From OMIW01 sp044235645 (GTDB lineage Bacteria > Bdellovibrionota_C > UBA2361 > OMIW01), in contig JBIIHQ010000005.1 of assembly GCA_044235645.1 (NCBI GenBank), forward strand, positions 1 through 64,000: DNA of 64,000 nucleotides, given 5' to 3'. Of this stretch, positions 52,610 through 60,747 are shown piece after piece. The position numbers were made by a program, and so were the translations under genes. Below the pieces are notes generated by a model. The model was not told the DNA's origin and made no database searches. It worked only from the letters and a program-made list of their open reading frames with translations. The number at the start of each line of letters is the position of its first letter. The first letter of the stretch is position 1.

Positions 52610-53913
52610 GATTGATGGAGCAGGCGGCTGCGGTTGCAGCGACGACCAATCTTTTTGAACTGAAGGGGATTGTTACTGAGGTCACCGGTCTGGTGGTCGA
52701 GGCGACAGGCCCTCGAGTACCTGTTGGTTCTCAGGTCGAGATACGGATTCCGGGAAAAATCATACCGGCACAGGTGGTGGGATTTCGCAACGATAGAACC
52801 CTTGTCATGCCGTATGGTGAAACGCAAGGAATAGCCCCGGGTGCGAGTGTTGTTGGAAGCGAAACGAGTGCGGCAGTGCCGGTGGGTGATGACCTGATCG
52901 GTCGGGTCGTCGATGCGCTCGGTAATCCCCTTGACGAGGGGCCTCGACCATTTGCGTCAGGCTTGATGCCTCTCCTTCAGTCTCCACCAAACCCTGTCAC
53001 TCGTCGTCGAATTGAGGAGGTCTTTGAAACGGGAGTCCGTGCGATTGATTCGCTCCTGACACTCGGAGCAGGGCAGCGGGTCGGAATCATGGCGGGCTCC
53101 GGTGTCGGAAAGTCAACACTCCTTGGCATGGTAGCGAAGCACTCATCGAGTGATGTCGCTGTTGTTGGGCTTATCGGAGAGCGTGGTCGAGAGGTTCGTG
53201 AATTTATCGAGCGAGACCTTGGGCCAGAGGGTCTTGCTCGCTCTGTTGTGGTGGTAGCGACGGGTGATCAATCAGCGTTGCTCCGACTGCGAGCGGCTTA
53301 TCTTGCGACAAGTTATGCAGAATATTTCCGAAGTCAGGGACGACGGGTCGTTCTAATGTTGGATTCGGTAACGAGACTGGCAATGGCGCAACGAGAGATT
53401 GGGCTCGCTGTCGGAGAACCGCCGAGCACCAGGGGCTACACTCCTTCGGTGTTCGCGATGTTGCCGAAATTGTTAGAGCGCGCGGGCACCGATGCGGGTA
53501 CTGGCTCGATTACCGGGCTCTATACCGTGCTCGTTGAGGGAGATGATATGAATGAGCCGGTCGCAGATGCAGTCCGAGGGATTTTGGATGGACATATTGT
53601 GCTGAGTAGAAAGCTTGCCCATAAGGGGCATTTTCCCGCGATTGAGGTGCTCGAGAGCATTTCGCGGGTGATGAGCGATATTGTTGATGAGGAGGGCAGG
53701 GTGCTGGCCCGGGGAGCACGCGAGGTGCTCAGTGAGTATCGGGATGTTGAGGATCTAGTCCTGATTGGTGCCTACAAAGAGGGCACCAACGGTCGAGTGG
53801 ATCGGGCAATTCGTCTGTATCACCGGTTGGTCCTTTTCTTGCGACAGTTGTCTGAAGAGCGGACACCTTACGAGAAAACAATAGTTGCTTTACGGGATAT
53901 TTTGGCTCAGTGA
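52606..53913 (+). CDS. fliI: Flagellum-specific ATPase FliI
   Basis: The 435-residue hexameric ATPase energises unfolding and export of flagellar subunits. I start it at ATG 52606, which overlaps the fliH stop; the frame is open further upstream inside fliH, but that is not needed for the domain. Walker A is GSGVGKST (about 164-171), followed by GERGREVREF, Walker B VVLMLDSVTRL, and the FliI/YscN-type stretch GEPPSTRGYTPSVFAMLPKL. Length is usual. It forms the export ATPase unit with FliH before it and FliJ after it. Confidence 0.96.
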   Translation: MRLMEQAAAVAATTNLFELKGIVTEVTGLVVEATGPRVPVGSQVEIRIPGKIIPAQVVGFRNDRTLVMPYGETQGIAPGASVVGSETSAAVPVGDDLIGRVVDALGNPLDEGPRPFASGLMPLLQSPPNPVTRRRIEEVFETGVRAIDSLLTLGAGQRVGIMAGSGVGKSTLLGMVAKHSSSDVAVVGLIGERGREVREFIERDLGPEGLARSVVVVATGDQSALLRLRAAYLATSYAEYFRSQGRRVVLMLDSVTRLAMAQREIGLAVGEPPSTRGYTPSVFAMLPKLLERAGTDAGTGSITGLYTVLVEGDDMNEPVADAVRGILDGHIVLSRKLAHKGHFPAIEVLESISRVMSDIVDEEGRVLARGAREVLSEYRDVEDLVLIGAYKEGTNGRVDRAIRLYHRLVLFLRQLSEERTPYEKTIVALRDILAQ

Positions 53914-53988
53914 GAGATGGGAGCCTATAGTGGAAAGATATTCGTGGAACGAGACTGGCGCGATTCTTGATGGGAGCAACTCCTCGAT

Positions 53989-54426
53989 ATGAAGCGGTTT
54001 AACTTTCGCCTCGAACGAGTTCTTCGCTTTCGAGAAACGGAGCTTGATGAGGCGAAGGCGGCATTGATCGCAGAGAGAGCGACTCTGGCTACGCTTGAAG
54101 AGGACCTACGGCTGTTACGGGAGGCGCATGATCGTTTTTCAGAAGTCGTGGGGGTCGTTTCAGGCAGGGATGTGCTTCTTCAAGGGTGGATAGGCGAGGG
54201 GGTAAAGCTCCGTATCGAGCTTCTCGATGAGAGGATCTCTCGGCAGAGGCTTCGGGTTGAAGAGTGTCTAGGAGTATATCGGGAACGGCAACAGGGGGTC
54301 CGAGTGCTCGAAAAGCTCCGTGAAAAGCATAAGGAGGAGTACAAGATAGAAGTACACCGACAGGAAACTGCGGAACTAGACGAATTAGGTGTAGCGATGA
54401 GGCAGCGGAACCGCGATGGCAAATAA
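53989..54426 (+). CDS. fliJ: Flagellar export chaperone FliJ
   Basis: The 145-residue protein is almost entirely charged coiled coil, beginning MKRFNFRLERVLRFRETELD, a typical FliJ start. In known systems FliJ sits in the centre of the FliI hexamer and contacts FlhA. There are no cysteines of note and no membrane helix. It lies 75 bp after fliI. Its stop overlaps the start of the MotE-like gene by 11 bp. Identification rests on the N-terminal pattern, length and gene order. Confidence 0.88.
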   Translation: MKRFNFRLERVLRFRETELDEAKAALIAERATLATLEEDLRLLREAHDRFSEVVGVVSGRDVLLQGWIGEGVKLRIELLDERISRQRLRVEECLGVYRERQQGVRVLEKLREKHKEEYKIEVHRQETAELDELGVAMRQRNRDGK

Positions 54427-55186
54427 GAAAAAGCCCACGATGACCAGGGAGGAGGCAGTTGAACTGTACGGGCAAATGCAAAAAACGATGCGTTCAGTCT
54501 TGGAAGGAGCGCAGGGGAACGAGCAAGCCAGTCAGAAGGTGAATGGTAAGACATCACTCCCATCATCTTCGGATATGCAGCTTTTGATGCAGCGTCAACG
54601 AGCCAAGCTCGATAGAGGTCAGGTCGCAGCAGCGTTGTTGGTTGGCGGATGTGCGATTTTTCGGGTTGTAATCGGAGGTTGTGAATTTGCCGGATGGGGA
54701 GTTCCAGCACCAGCGCAGGCAACGGTTATCAAAGAGGTTGGTCCGCGGTATAGCGAGGGGGAGATGCAGCTGTTAAAAAGTCTCGATGCCCGGCGAGTCG
54801 AGCTTGAGGAGCGACGGAGACGACTCGAGGAGAGAGAGCGAGATCTCGCCGAGCGAGAGCGGGAGTTCGCCGGTAGACTCGCGCAGCTTCGCGAACTCAC
54901 GGGAGTGTTGCAGGCTGATCGCGAGAATACGGAGAAGAAACAGGACTCTCAGATCGGTCAATTAGCCAATGTTTACGGATCCATGAATCCGACAGAGGCA
55001 GCTACCCTTCTGAGTCAGCTTGATATCACGACAACTCTCGCCCTGCTCGAGAGGATGCCTGAGAAGCGAATGGGTCAGATCTTGGCGCTGATAGCTCCCG
55101 AGCGAGCGTTAACGATCACAAAAATGCTGAGTGGCCGTGGGGAACCAGAAAGTGAGGGCGCGGATGAGGCTATGAACGCGCGGTAA
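54416..55186 (+). CDS. motE: MotE-like flagellar stator chaperone
   Basis: The 256-residue protein has a cytoplasmic lead, one membrane helix (about 70-90), a long charged coiled coil (about 118-165), and a C-terminal MgtE_N-like domain (about 190-240; NPTEAATLLSQLDITTTLAL). This is the layout of MotE/YlxF, a periplasmic chaperone for MotC in rhizobia that is widespread beside fliJ in other groups. Start ATG 54416 overlaps fliJ. It is the last gene of the flagellar operon, and its 3' end overlaps the convergent GT4 gene by 17 bp. The exact partner here is unknown. Confidence 0.82.
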   Translation: MANKKKPTMTREEAVELYGQMQKTMRSVLEGAQGNEQASQKVNGKTSLPSSSDMQLLMQRQRAKLDRGQVAAALLVGGCAIFRVVIGGCEFAGWGVPAPAQATVIKEVGPRYSEGEMQLLKSLDARRVELEERRRRLEERERDLAEREREFAGRLAQLRELTGVLQADRENTEKKQDSQIGQLANVYGSMNPTEAATLLSQLDITTTLALLERMPEKRMGQILALIAPERALTITKMLSGRGEPESEGADEAMNAR

Positions 55187-56243
55187 GGAGCTCGTCGTAC
55201 ACCACAATTGTTTCGGCAACCGTCGCATCGAGGGTAAAATGTTCTGCAAGACGGGTACGGGCGCGGGCTCCGAGGAGCGCCGTACGCTCTCTATCGCTGG
55301 CAAGAGACATAATCGCCGTGGCGAGTTGCTCCGGTGAGTTCGGCTCAACCACGAGCCCGCACGCCCCATCGACGACAAGTTCCGGCATCCCACCGACCCG
55401 CGTTACAATTGGTGCTACTCCCTGACTCATCGCCTCGATAACCGCTTTTGGTAACCCTTCGCGATCGCGGGAGGGCATCACAAAAATGTCACACGATCGT
55501 ACATACGGAATTGGATTTTCCTGATATCCCACAACGGTCACGCGATGTTCTTCGCTTACCGATGCGATAAGGGGGGGCAGCTGCTTGTCCCTTATTTCGC
55601 CGATAAGAATGAGGTGAAGGGGCGTCGTCGCAGGGATACGTTTCGTCGCCTTGAGGAGAATGTCTACCCCTTTAACGGGGCGCATGTTCGCGGTACATCC
55701 GATAGTAATCGTGTCAGTCGGTGAGGCGAGGGGAGTGTCTGAGTGGTAGCCCTCATACCACGAGAGCCGATGGCCCTTGTAGATAGTGCGCAGCTTCTCG
55801 CGTGCCACGCCGACCCCGGCAAGATAATCTTCAACAGCGCGAGAAACGCAGATAATCTTGTCGAGCCGCGGATGCAGATACGTCATCCACGAGAGCGGGT
55901 CCCACCGACTCACATTGCCGATGGCCCCTCGGTATGCAACATGACGACATCGGAGTCCTCGGGTGGCGATAAGACTGTTTGAGAGAGCGCGGTTTGAGAA
56001 TGAGTGAATGATATCCGGCTGATACTCTCGAGCCGTATTGCGAATGGTGGTGATAGCACACCGCGAAATTCGGCTTGATAGGTAAATAGGGGCGATGGTA
56101 ACACCAGCGGCTGAGAGGATCGATTGGTGGTACGGTTTTAGGTTGCCGAGAAGAGTCACGGTGATGCCACCGGTACGACAAAGCTCGGCGAGCAGGTGTG
56201 CTTCGGGGAGGTCGGTGGTGGTAGTAATGGCGAGAAGACGCAT
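55170..56243 (-). CDS. Glycosyltransferase family 4
   Basis: The 357-residue GT-B enzyme has no signal peptide. The donor half has GCTANMRPVKGVDILLKA, then PSRDREGLPKAVIEAMSQG with the E-x7-E glutamates, and VTRVGGMPELVVDGACGLVV. The acceptor half has DIIHSFSNRALSN and KIICVSRAVEDYL. It most resembles transferases that build lipopolysaccharide or related cell-surface glycans. It is isolated from the 9.5-17 kb glycan cluster, next to the flagellar operon, so modification of flagellar or envelope glycans are both open. Its 3' end overlaps motE. Confidence 0.88.
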   Translation of the reverse strand: MRLLAITTTTDLPEAHLLAELCRTGGITVTLLGNLKPYHQSILSAAGVTIAPIYLSSRISRCAITTIRNTAREYQPDIIHSFSNRALSNSLIATRGLRCRHVAYRGAIGNVSRWDPLSWMTYLHPRLDKIICVSRAVEDYLAGVGVAREKLRTIYKGHRLSWYEGYHSDTPLASPTDTITIGCTANMRPVKGVDILLKATKRIPATTPLHLILIGEIRDKQLPPLIASVSEEHRVTVVGYQENPIPYVRSCDIFVMPSRDREGLPKAVIEAMSQGVAPIVTRVGGMPELVVDGACGLVVEPNSPEQLATAIMSLASDRERTALLGARARTRLAEHFTLDATVAETIVVYDELLTARS

Positions 56244-56321
56244 GGAAGGCTTTAGTTGGTAATGAGGCCGCTTCTTCTTACCACAAAGCGATGGTCCCGG
56301 GGAGGAGGTACCAGAATAAGG

Positions 56322-56702
56322 TTACTCGTGGTGTATCTTTTGAACGATATCCTCTGCCCATTCACGCAATCGGGGTAGAGGAGGAAGGCTTTTGCGAGTT
56401 TGTGCATCTATCAGCGCAAGGTGGCCCCCGCTTTCGCCACGGACTAGCTGATACTTCCAGTGCTTGGGACTCGTCGATGCACGAGATGAGGGGTTCCCCC
56501 TGTTCCAATTTCGTACTTTACTTTTCAGGTCATCGAGAACCTCAGAGGGAATTTCATCTGCCAGTTTTTCGCTGGACCATCTATCTAAGGTGGCTCTCGC
56601 CGGACCTCCGCTTCTATTTATTCGAGGGAGAGGCGCTATAAAGGAGCTTGCAATATCGTTATCCGAGCCCAATACCTTCTCTGAAGAAGCAAGTTTTGTC
56701 AT
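56322..56702 (-). CDS. Doubtful hypothetical protein, 126 residues
   Basis: This is the most protein-like of several overlapping frames in a poorly coding stretch. The C-terminal part (KYQLVRGESGGHLALIDAQ) is hydrophilic and natural in composition. There is only a weak purine-rich stretch upstream of ATG 56702, and another frame on the opposite strand (56464-56877) overlaps it. No family is recognised. It might be a relic or not a gene at all. Confidence 0.3.
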   Translation of the reverse strand: MTKLASSEKVLGSDNDIASSFIAPLPRINRSGGPARATLDRWSSEKLADEIPSEVLDDLKSKVRNWNRGNPSSRASTSPKHWKYQLVRGESGGHLALIDAQTRKSLPPLPRLREWAEDIVQKIHHE

Positions 56703-57211
56703 GATGTTACGACTTCTTTACGATGACAACTCAATTTCTACCGGACCGCACTCCCGGACCGCTAAGGATCTTCTCACAAATCCCTCAAGGAGCCCTGGTC
56801 TCGTTGTGCCAGAATGTCCCATTTTAGACGATTTAGAGAAACTATATCCTTTTGTAGAGAAAATCGTATGTGCGTAAAATTTTAGCGGAATTATCTCTTT
56901 TTCTCCCATTAATTTTCTTACTCAACCATTGACTACCACTTCTCCAATTTCGTAGGGTATTGAAATAGCTCGTTGTTGACGGCTGTGAATAGGCGAACAC
57001 AACTGAGTAAAAGACAAGCGAATAGTGGGTAGAGGACGAGGATATTCCGCGCGGTTCGTTTCCGGAGCGAGGGGGTGTGGTTCCCGGTTCTGAAGCGACG
57101 TGGTGTGGGGTCATCTGGTAGCTAGGGGTTATTTACGAAGGGTTTTAGGTGAGGACGAGGAGACGAAGCGATTCTAAATAGGGGTGTTGAAGTCCTATTT
57201 GGAGTCGCTTC
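56703..57211. other. Intergenic stretch without a supported gene
   Basis: About 500 bp with short frames only; no ribosome site, no family match and no clear promoter. The only notable structure is the long inverted repeat at 57164-57212, listed separately. Confidence 0.5.
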
Positions 57212-57212
57212 G
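57164..57212 (+). repeat. Near-perfect 19-bp inverted repeat with 11-base loop
   Basis: CGAAGCGATTCTAAATAGG is matched by CCTATTTGGAGTCGCTTCG. The only two departures would be G-U pairs in RNA. There is no T-run. It ends right at the first possible start codon of the small frame downstream, so it could be a leader hairpin, a binding site, or the end of a small mobile relic. Confidence 0.8.
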
Positions 57213-57475
57213 TGCGACTTGTTCCCTTGCTAGGTAAGAAAGTGAATGTTGTGCAGACGTGTGTGGGGTCGGAAGAGGTGTACTACCCGGCTTTGGTCTG
57301 GCAGTATGCAAATGTCGGATACTCGATTGTCCGAACAGAGGGTGGACCGCAGCTTTATAAGGGCGGGAAGCTCATTCCCTTTGATCCAAGGGAGGTGCCG
57401 GGAGAGATACTGCAGTTGTATAACGGGCTATCGTCAGTGTGCGATTCTGGGAGTTTCAGGATCGTAACTGTCTAG
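57212..57475 (+). CDS. Small hypothetical protein, up to 87 residues
   Basis: A short frame has natural composition (YYPALVWQYANVGYSIVRTE) and a compact, possibly SH3- or beta-barrel-like pattern. GTG 57242 is a better start than GTG 57212 because AGG stands about eight bases upstream and the earlier codon lies inside a strong inverted repeat. No family is recognised, and no signal peptide or membrane helix. It is isolated; the next gene is on the opposite strand. Confidence 0.4.
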   Translation: MRLVPLLGKKVNVVQTCVGSEEVYYPALVWQYANVGYSIVRTEGGPQLYKGGKLIPFDPREVPGEILQLYNGLSSVCDSGSFRIVTV

Positions 57476-57597
57476 CGTAATGAATCGCGGGGAGACCCTT
57501 CCAAAGGTTTCCTCGCGCCCGCAAATGGTTATTTTTTTCCTCTAGCTTCCCGATAACCTCATGAGCGCCCCTGTATCCGCCATGTTGGCAATGTCCG

Positions 57598-58086
57598 TTA
57601 CCACGCTGTTGAGGCGCATATCTTTGAACTTTTAATCCGAACCTCTCCCCCCCCAAGTCGAACCACCACCACCTCAATTCGATATTGCACCACCCCCAGC
57701 CTTTTCAACCTCACCGCAAACCGTGCCAGGTAGGATTCGGTCGCCTTTCTAATTCGCTCTAATTGCGCCTCTCTCACCACCTCTTCACTCTCAAAGCTAC
57801 TCCCATTTCCCGACCTCATCCCCGAACCTAACTCTGCTGCCCACTCACTTTGCCGGGTTTTCACCTCCACCACCACCAGCGTATTCCTGTCGACAAGCAC
57901 CAGATCAAGTTCCTGCCTTCCCACCCGCCAGTTCCGATGCAGTAGCTTCATGCCATTTCGCGCGAGTAGTCGAGCGACATGAGCTTCCCCCCAACGGCCG
58001 AGGGTGTGAGCGGCAACGCAGTGGGAGGGGCTCTTGGTGAACCACTGGCGAACTCGTTCAAGCCATCCTTCCGTGCGTGGCATCAT
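57598..58086 (-). CDS. yraN: YraN/UPF0102 nuclease-fold protein
   Basis: The 162-residue protein is of the YraN family, with a restriction-endonuclease-like fold; biochemical role is uncertain. The motif GRWGEAHVARLLARNGMKLL is followed by ELDLVLVDRNTLVVVEVKTR, the E-D-ExK catalytic pattern. The C-terminal half is basic. In many genomes yraN lies next to rnhB, as it does here: RNase HII is encoded about 200 bp upstream on the same strand, so co-expression is likely. Confidence 0.92.
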   Translation of the reverse strand: MMPRTEGWLERVRQWFTKSPSHCVAAHTLGRWGEAHVARLLARNGMKLLHRNWRVGRQELDLVLVDRNTLVVVEVKTRQSEWAAELGSGMRSGNGSSFESEEVVREAQLERIRKATESYLARFAVRLKRLGVVQYRIEVVVVRLGGGEVRIKSSKICASTAW

Positions 58087-58283
58087 GCCTCCACCTTTTT
58101 GTTCGATACGTGAGCTTCATACTCAGATATTTTTTCACTCGGACGGGCTTGCTGTTTCCATCTTGAGCAGCGCCACTAGTCCAAAAAAAACTGCACGCGT
58201 GCTATTGTGTGATTAGTATCGATAGAAGGGGTTGAAACGTTTCGTGGCGGGGATCGGAAAAATTGCTCAAGGTGAAGGATGCG

Positions 58284-59006
58284 CTATATCCGCTCGATCA
58301 CTCCGCGAAATGTTCGTCGATGTGCCCTGCTTATCCCGAGCTGATCGATCGCGGTGCGGTGCGCTGCGGTTGGATAGCCGGCGTGTTTCTCGAAGCCGTA
58401 GCCGGGGTGACGGTGCCCAAGTACCGACATGAGGTGATCTCGGTGGACCTTGGCGAGGATAGATGCGGCTGAGATGTGCGTTATCAGGGCATCCCCCTGC
58501 ACGACCGTCTGTTGTTGACGATTCGTTCGTATGGGCACATTCCCGTCGATAAGGGCGTAGTCTGCATCGACCCGTTCGAGGGCCAGGCGCATCGCTTCTC
58601 GGGATGCCTCCCGGATATTCAGTTTTTCAATTCGTCGAGGACCGACCGCTACGATAGCCCAGCTGAGAGCCGCTTCTTTTATTTCGGCGACCAGACGCAA
58701 CCGGGTTGTAGCGCTTAGTGCCTTTGAGTCCTGAAATCGCTCATTTCGGTAGTTGCCCGGAAACACCACCGCGGCGGCGACCACGGGACCGGCTAGTGGC
58801 CCGCGACCGGCTTCGTCTATTCCAGCGACTCGAGGAAGGGGGAGGAAGTCGGGTTGGTAGGTCAGCAGAGAGGATGGTAATAGCGCAGCAGCAGAGGAGT
58901 GATGGGAGGACATACGGGCTCTCTCAGTGAGGGACAGAAGGACCGGTGCGAAGAGGTGATGAGGAGAAGAAACGCGGTGGAGCGGCTCCGCCACCCTCTT
59001 ACTCAT
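58284..59006 (-). CDS. rnhB: Ribonuclease HII
   Basis: The 240-residue endonuclease removes RNA, including single ribonucleotides, from DNA. The catalytic acidic residues are in VAGIDEAGRGPLAGPV (DEAGRG), in FQDSKAL and in YALIDGN; ITHISAASILAKVHRD and GYGFEKHAGYPT complete the family pattern. Start ATG 59006 overlaps the stop of the CorC-like gene (TAATG); ATG 58910 is an alternative that drops a poorly conserved 32-residue lead. The overlap implies translational coupling with the membrane protein. Confidence 0.95.
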   Translation of the reverse strand: MSKRVAEPLHRVSSPHHLFAPVLLSLTERARMSSHHSSAAALLPSSLLTYQPDFLPLPRVAGIDEAGRGPLAGPVVAAAVVFPGNYRNERFQDSKALSATTRLRLVAEIKEAALSWAIVAVGPRRIEKLNIREASREAMRLALERVDADYALIDGNVPIRTNRQQQTVVQGDALITHISAASILAKVHRDHLMSVLGHRHPGYGFEKHAGYPTAAHRTAIDQLGISRAHRRTFRGVIERI

Positions 59007-60469
59007 TAGGCCATGTCGTGAATAGCTCCCGAGTTTTCAGCAGAAACCGGAATGGTCCGATGGATCCGTACGGTCTCAATCCGATTGCCAACGGTGCTCT
59101 CAACAGTGAGGACTATCTCTTCGTCAAGGGGAAGCTCTGTTCCCTCTGCTTCTTCTCCATCGGGCAGTTTGGCCCGACGTATTCCTTCCTGGTCATTGAA
59201 GATGATGACCCCCTTGCTCGTCAACCGCACGGTGTCGGCAACGTGGGCCATTCTCCCGAGAGTGCTGAGAATAAAGCCGGCGACCGTGTCATAATCTCCT
59301 TCAGGAATCTCGACATTGAGCCGCTCATTCAGGTCGGCGACAACAATCCCTCCATCGACAAGAACGTCACCATCTTTTTCGTAGACAAGCTCTGTACTCG
59401 GTGCATCTGACTCATCATAAATATCCCCGACAATCTCTTCGACGAGATCCTCGAGAGTCACCGCTCCATCCACTCCCCCGTGCTCATCAAGCACAATCGC
59501 CATGTGAATCTTGCGATGCTTGAGCTCGTTGAGAAGGTCATCAACTGGTTTGGTCCCCGGCACAAAGTAACACTCCCGCGCAAAATCACGAACATTGAAA
59601 GTCGCTGCAGGATCGTTGAGATGCTGGTGCCAATAGGTGAGGAGGTCGCGAGCGAGCAGGAGGCCAACGACATCATCGATATTGTCCTCGACTATTGGAA
59701 AGCGGGAGAAGCCTGATTCGGTGACAGTCGCGAGGATCTCGGCGAGGGGAGCATCCACCGGAATGGTGACGAGATCGGTGCGGGGTGTCATTACTTCCCG
59801 AGCAATCGTCTCGGAAAACTCAAACACCCCTTTGAGCATCTCCTCCTCTGATTTGTCGAGCTCACCGTGCTGGGTGCTTTGCGAGATGAGCATCGAGAGT
59901 TCTCGCGAGGTGTGGACCCGTTCCGACTCCGAGATCGGTTTAATCCCGAACCACGACAGGAAAAGTCCGGCGGCGCCGTTGAGGATGAAGATGGCGGGGC
60001 GGAAGAGATTTGAAAAGAAAAGAAGGGTAGGAGCGACGACCCGGAGGGTTGATTCGGGATACTGAATCGCGATCGATTTTGCAGCGAGTTCGCCGAGGAC
60101 GACATGGAGAACGGTAACGACGAGAAGCGCGAGGGTAGTCGAGATCCCATGCACGAGGGCAAGCTCAAGGGTTGAGTCGACCTCATGAAAGATCGCGGTG
60201 AAGAACTCAGCAAATATCTCCTCACCGAGCCACCCGAGGATCAGGCTTGCTATCGTAATTCCCAATTGCGTTGCCGAGAGGCTGCGGTCAAGCTGGTCGA
60301 TAAGAATGAGAGACGACCGGGTGCCGAAGGCTTTCTCAAGCTCGGGGGTTTTTAACTTAGTCGGATGAGCTCGCACGATGGCGAACTCGGATGCGACGAA
60401 GAGGCCGTTGAGAAAAACGAGGAAAAAAACCCCTGCGAAGCGAATAAAGTAGGGTAAAGAGCCGTCCAT
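59006..60469 (-). CDS. CNNM/CorC/HlyC-family membrane protein with CBS domains
   Basis: The 487-residue protein has an N-terminal CNNM (DUF21) domain (about 1-195, with four hydrophobic segments; VASEFAIVRAHPTKL is typical), a CBS pair (about 220-345; VMTPRTDLVTIPVD) and a C-terminal CorC_HlyC domain (about 360-445; GDYDTVAGFILSTLGRM). Relatives act in magnesium or cobalt efflux or resistance. Its gene is translationally coupled to rnhB. The 278-bp gap upstream carries a short tandem repeat and no gene. Confidence 0.93.
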   Translation of the reverse strand: MDGSLPYFIRFAGVFFLVFLNGLFVASEFAIVRAHPTKLKTPELEKAFGTRSSLILIDQLDRSLSATQLGITIASLILGWLGEEIFAEFFTAIFHEVDSTLELALVHGISTTLALLVVTVLHVVLGELAAKSIAIQYPESTLRVVAPTLLFFSNLFRPAIFILNGAAGLFLSWFGIKPISESERVHTSRELSMLISQSTQHGELDKSEEEMLKGVFEFSETIAREVMTPRTDLVTIPVDAPLAEILATVTESGFSRFPIVEDNIDDVVGLLLARDLLTYWHQHLNDPAATFNVRDFARECYFVPGTKPVDDLLNELKHRKIHMAIVLDEHGGVDGAVTLEDLVEEIVGDIYDESDAPSTELVYEKDGDVLVDGGIVVADLNERLNVEIPEGDYDTVAGFILSTLGRMAHVADTVRLTSKGVIIFNDQEGIRRAKLPDGEEAEGTELPLDEEIVLTVESTVGNRIETVRIHRTIPVSAENSGAIHDMA

Positions 60470-60587
60470 GTTCCTAAATTAAGCTGCCTCCGGGGGGACT
60501 GACCACAACATGTGCCCCGTCATTTTGCGACTGAAGCGATGATTGGCAAGTCGGCTGAGACCGTTACATCACTTGTTTGATGCGCTC

Positions 60588-60623
60588 TCTCTTCGAGTAA
60601 CTGTCTCTTCGAGTAACTGTCTT
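60588..60623. repeat. Short tandem repeat, 16-bp unit, about 2.25 copies
   Basis: TCTCTTCGAGTAACTG occurs twice in direct succession and then begins a third time (TCTT). It lies between amt and the CorC-like gene, about 120 bp upstream of the latter, in a region with no gene. Confidence 0.85.
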
Positions 60624-60747
60624 CTCGACATCCCCTCCATGCGTGGCGGCGGCAGCGGGGCCGCACCTTCGTGGCGTAAACTCAAGACCACTCCCCTAGT
60701 GTCTCAAGAACGCCCATTGTGGTCAATTATAATACTCTTCTGTTCTA

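Noticed and set aside
56464..56877. 137-codon plus-strand frame
   Set aside because: No ribosome site or family; overlaps another doubtful frame on the minus strand. The area is better left unassigned.
58185..58215. GCACGCGTGC followed by a T-run on the minus strand, as an rnhB terminator
   Set aside because: The stem is only about four base pairs with almost no loop, and it lies about 80 bases past the gene; too weak to list.
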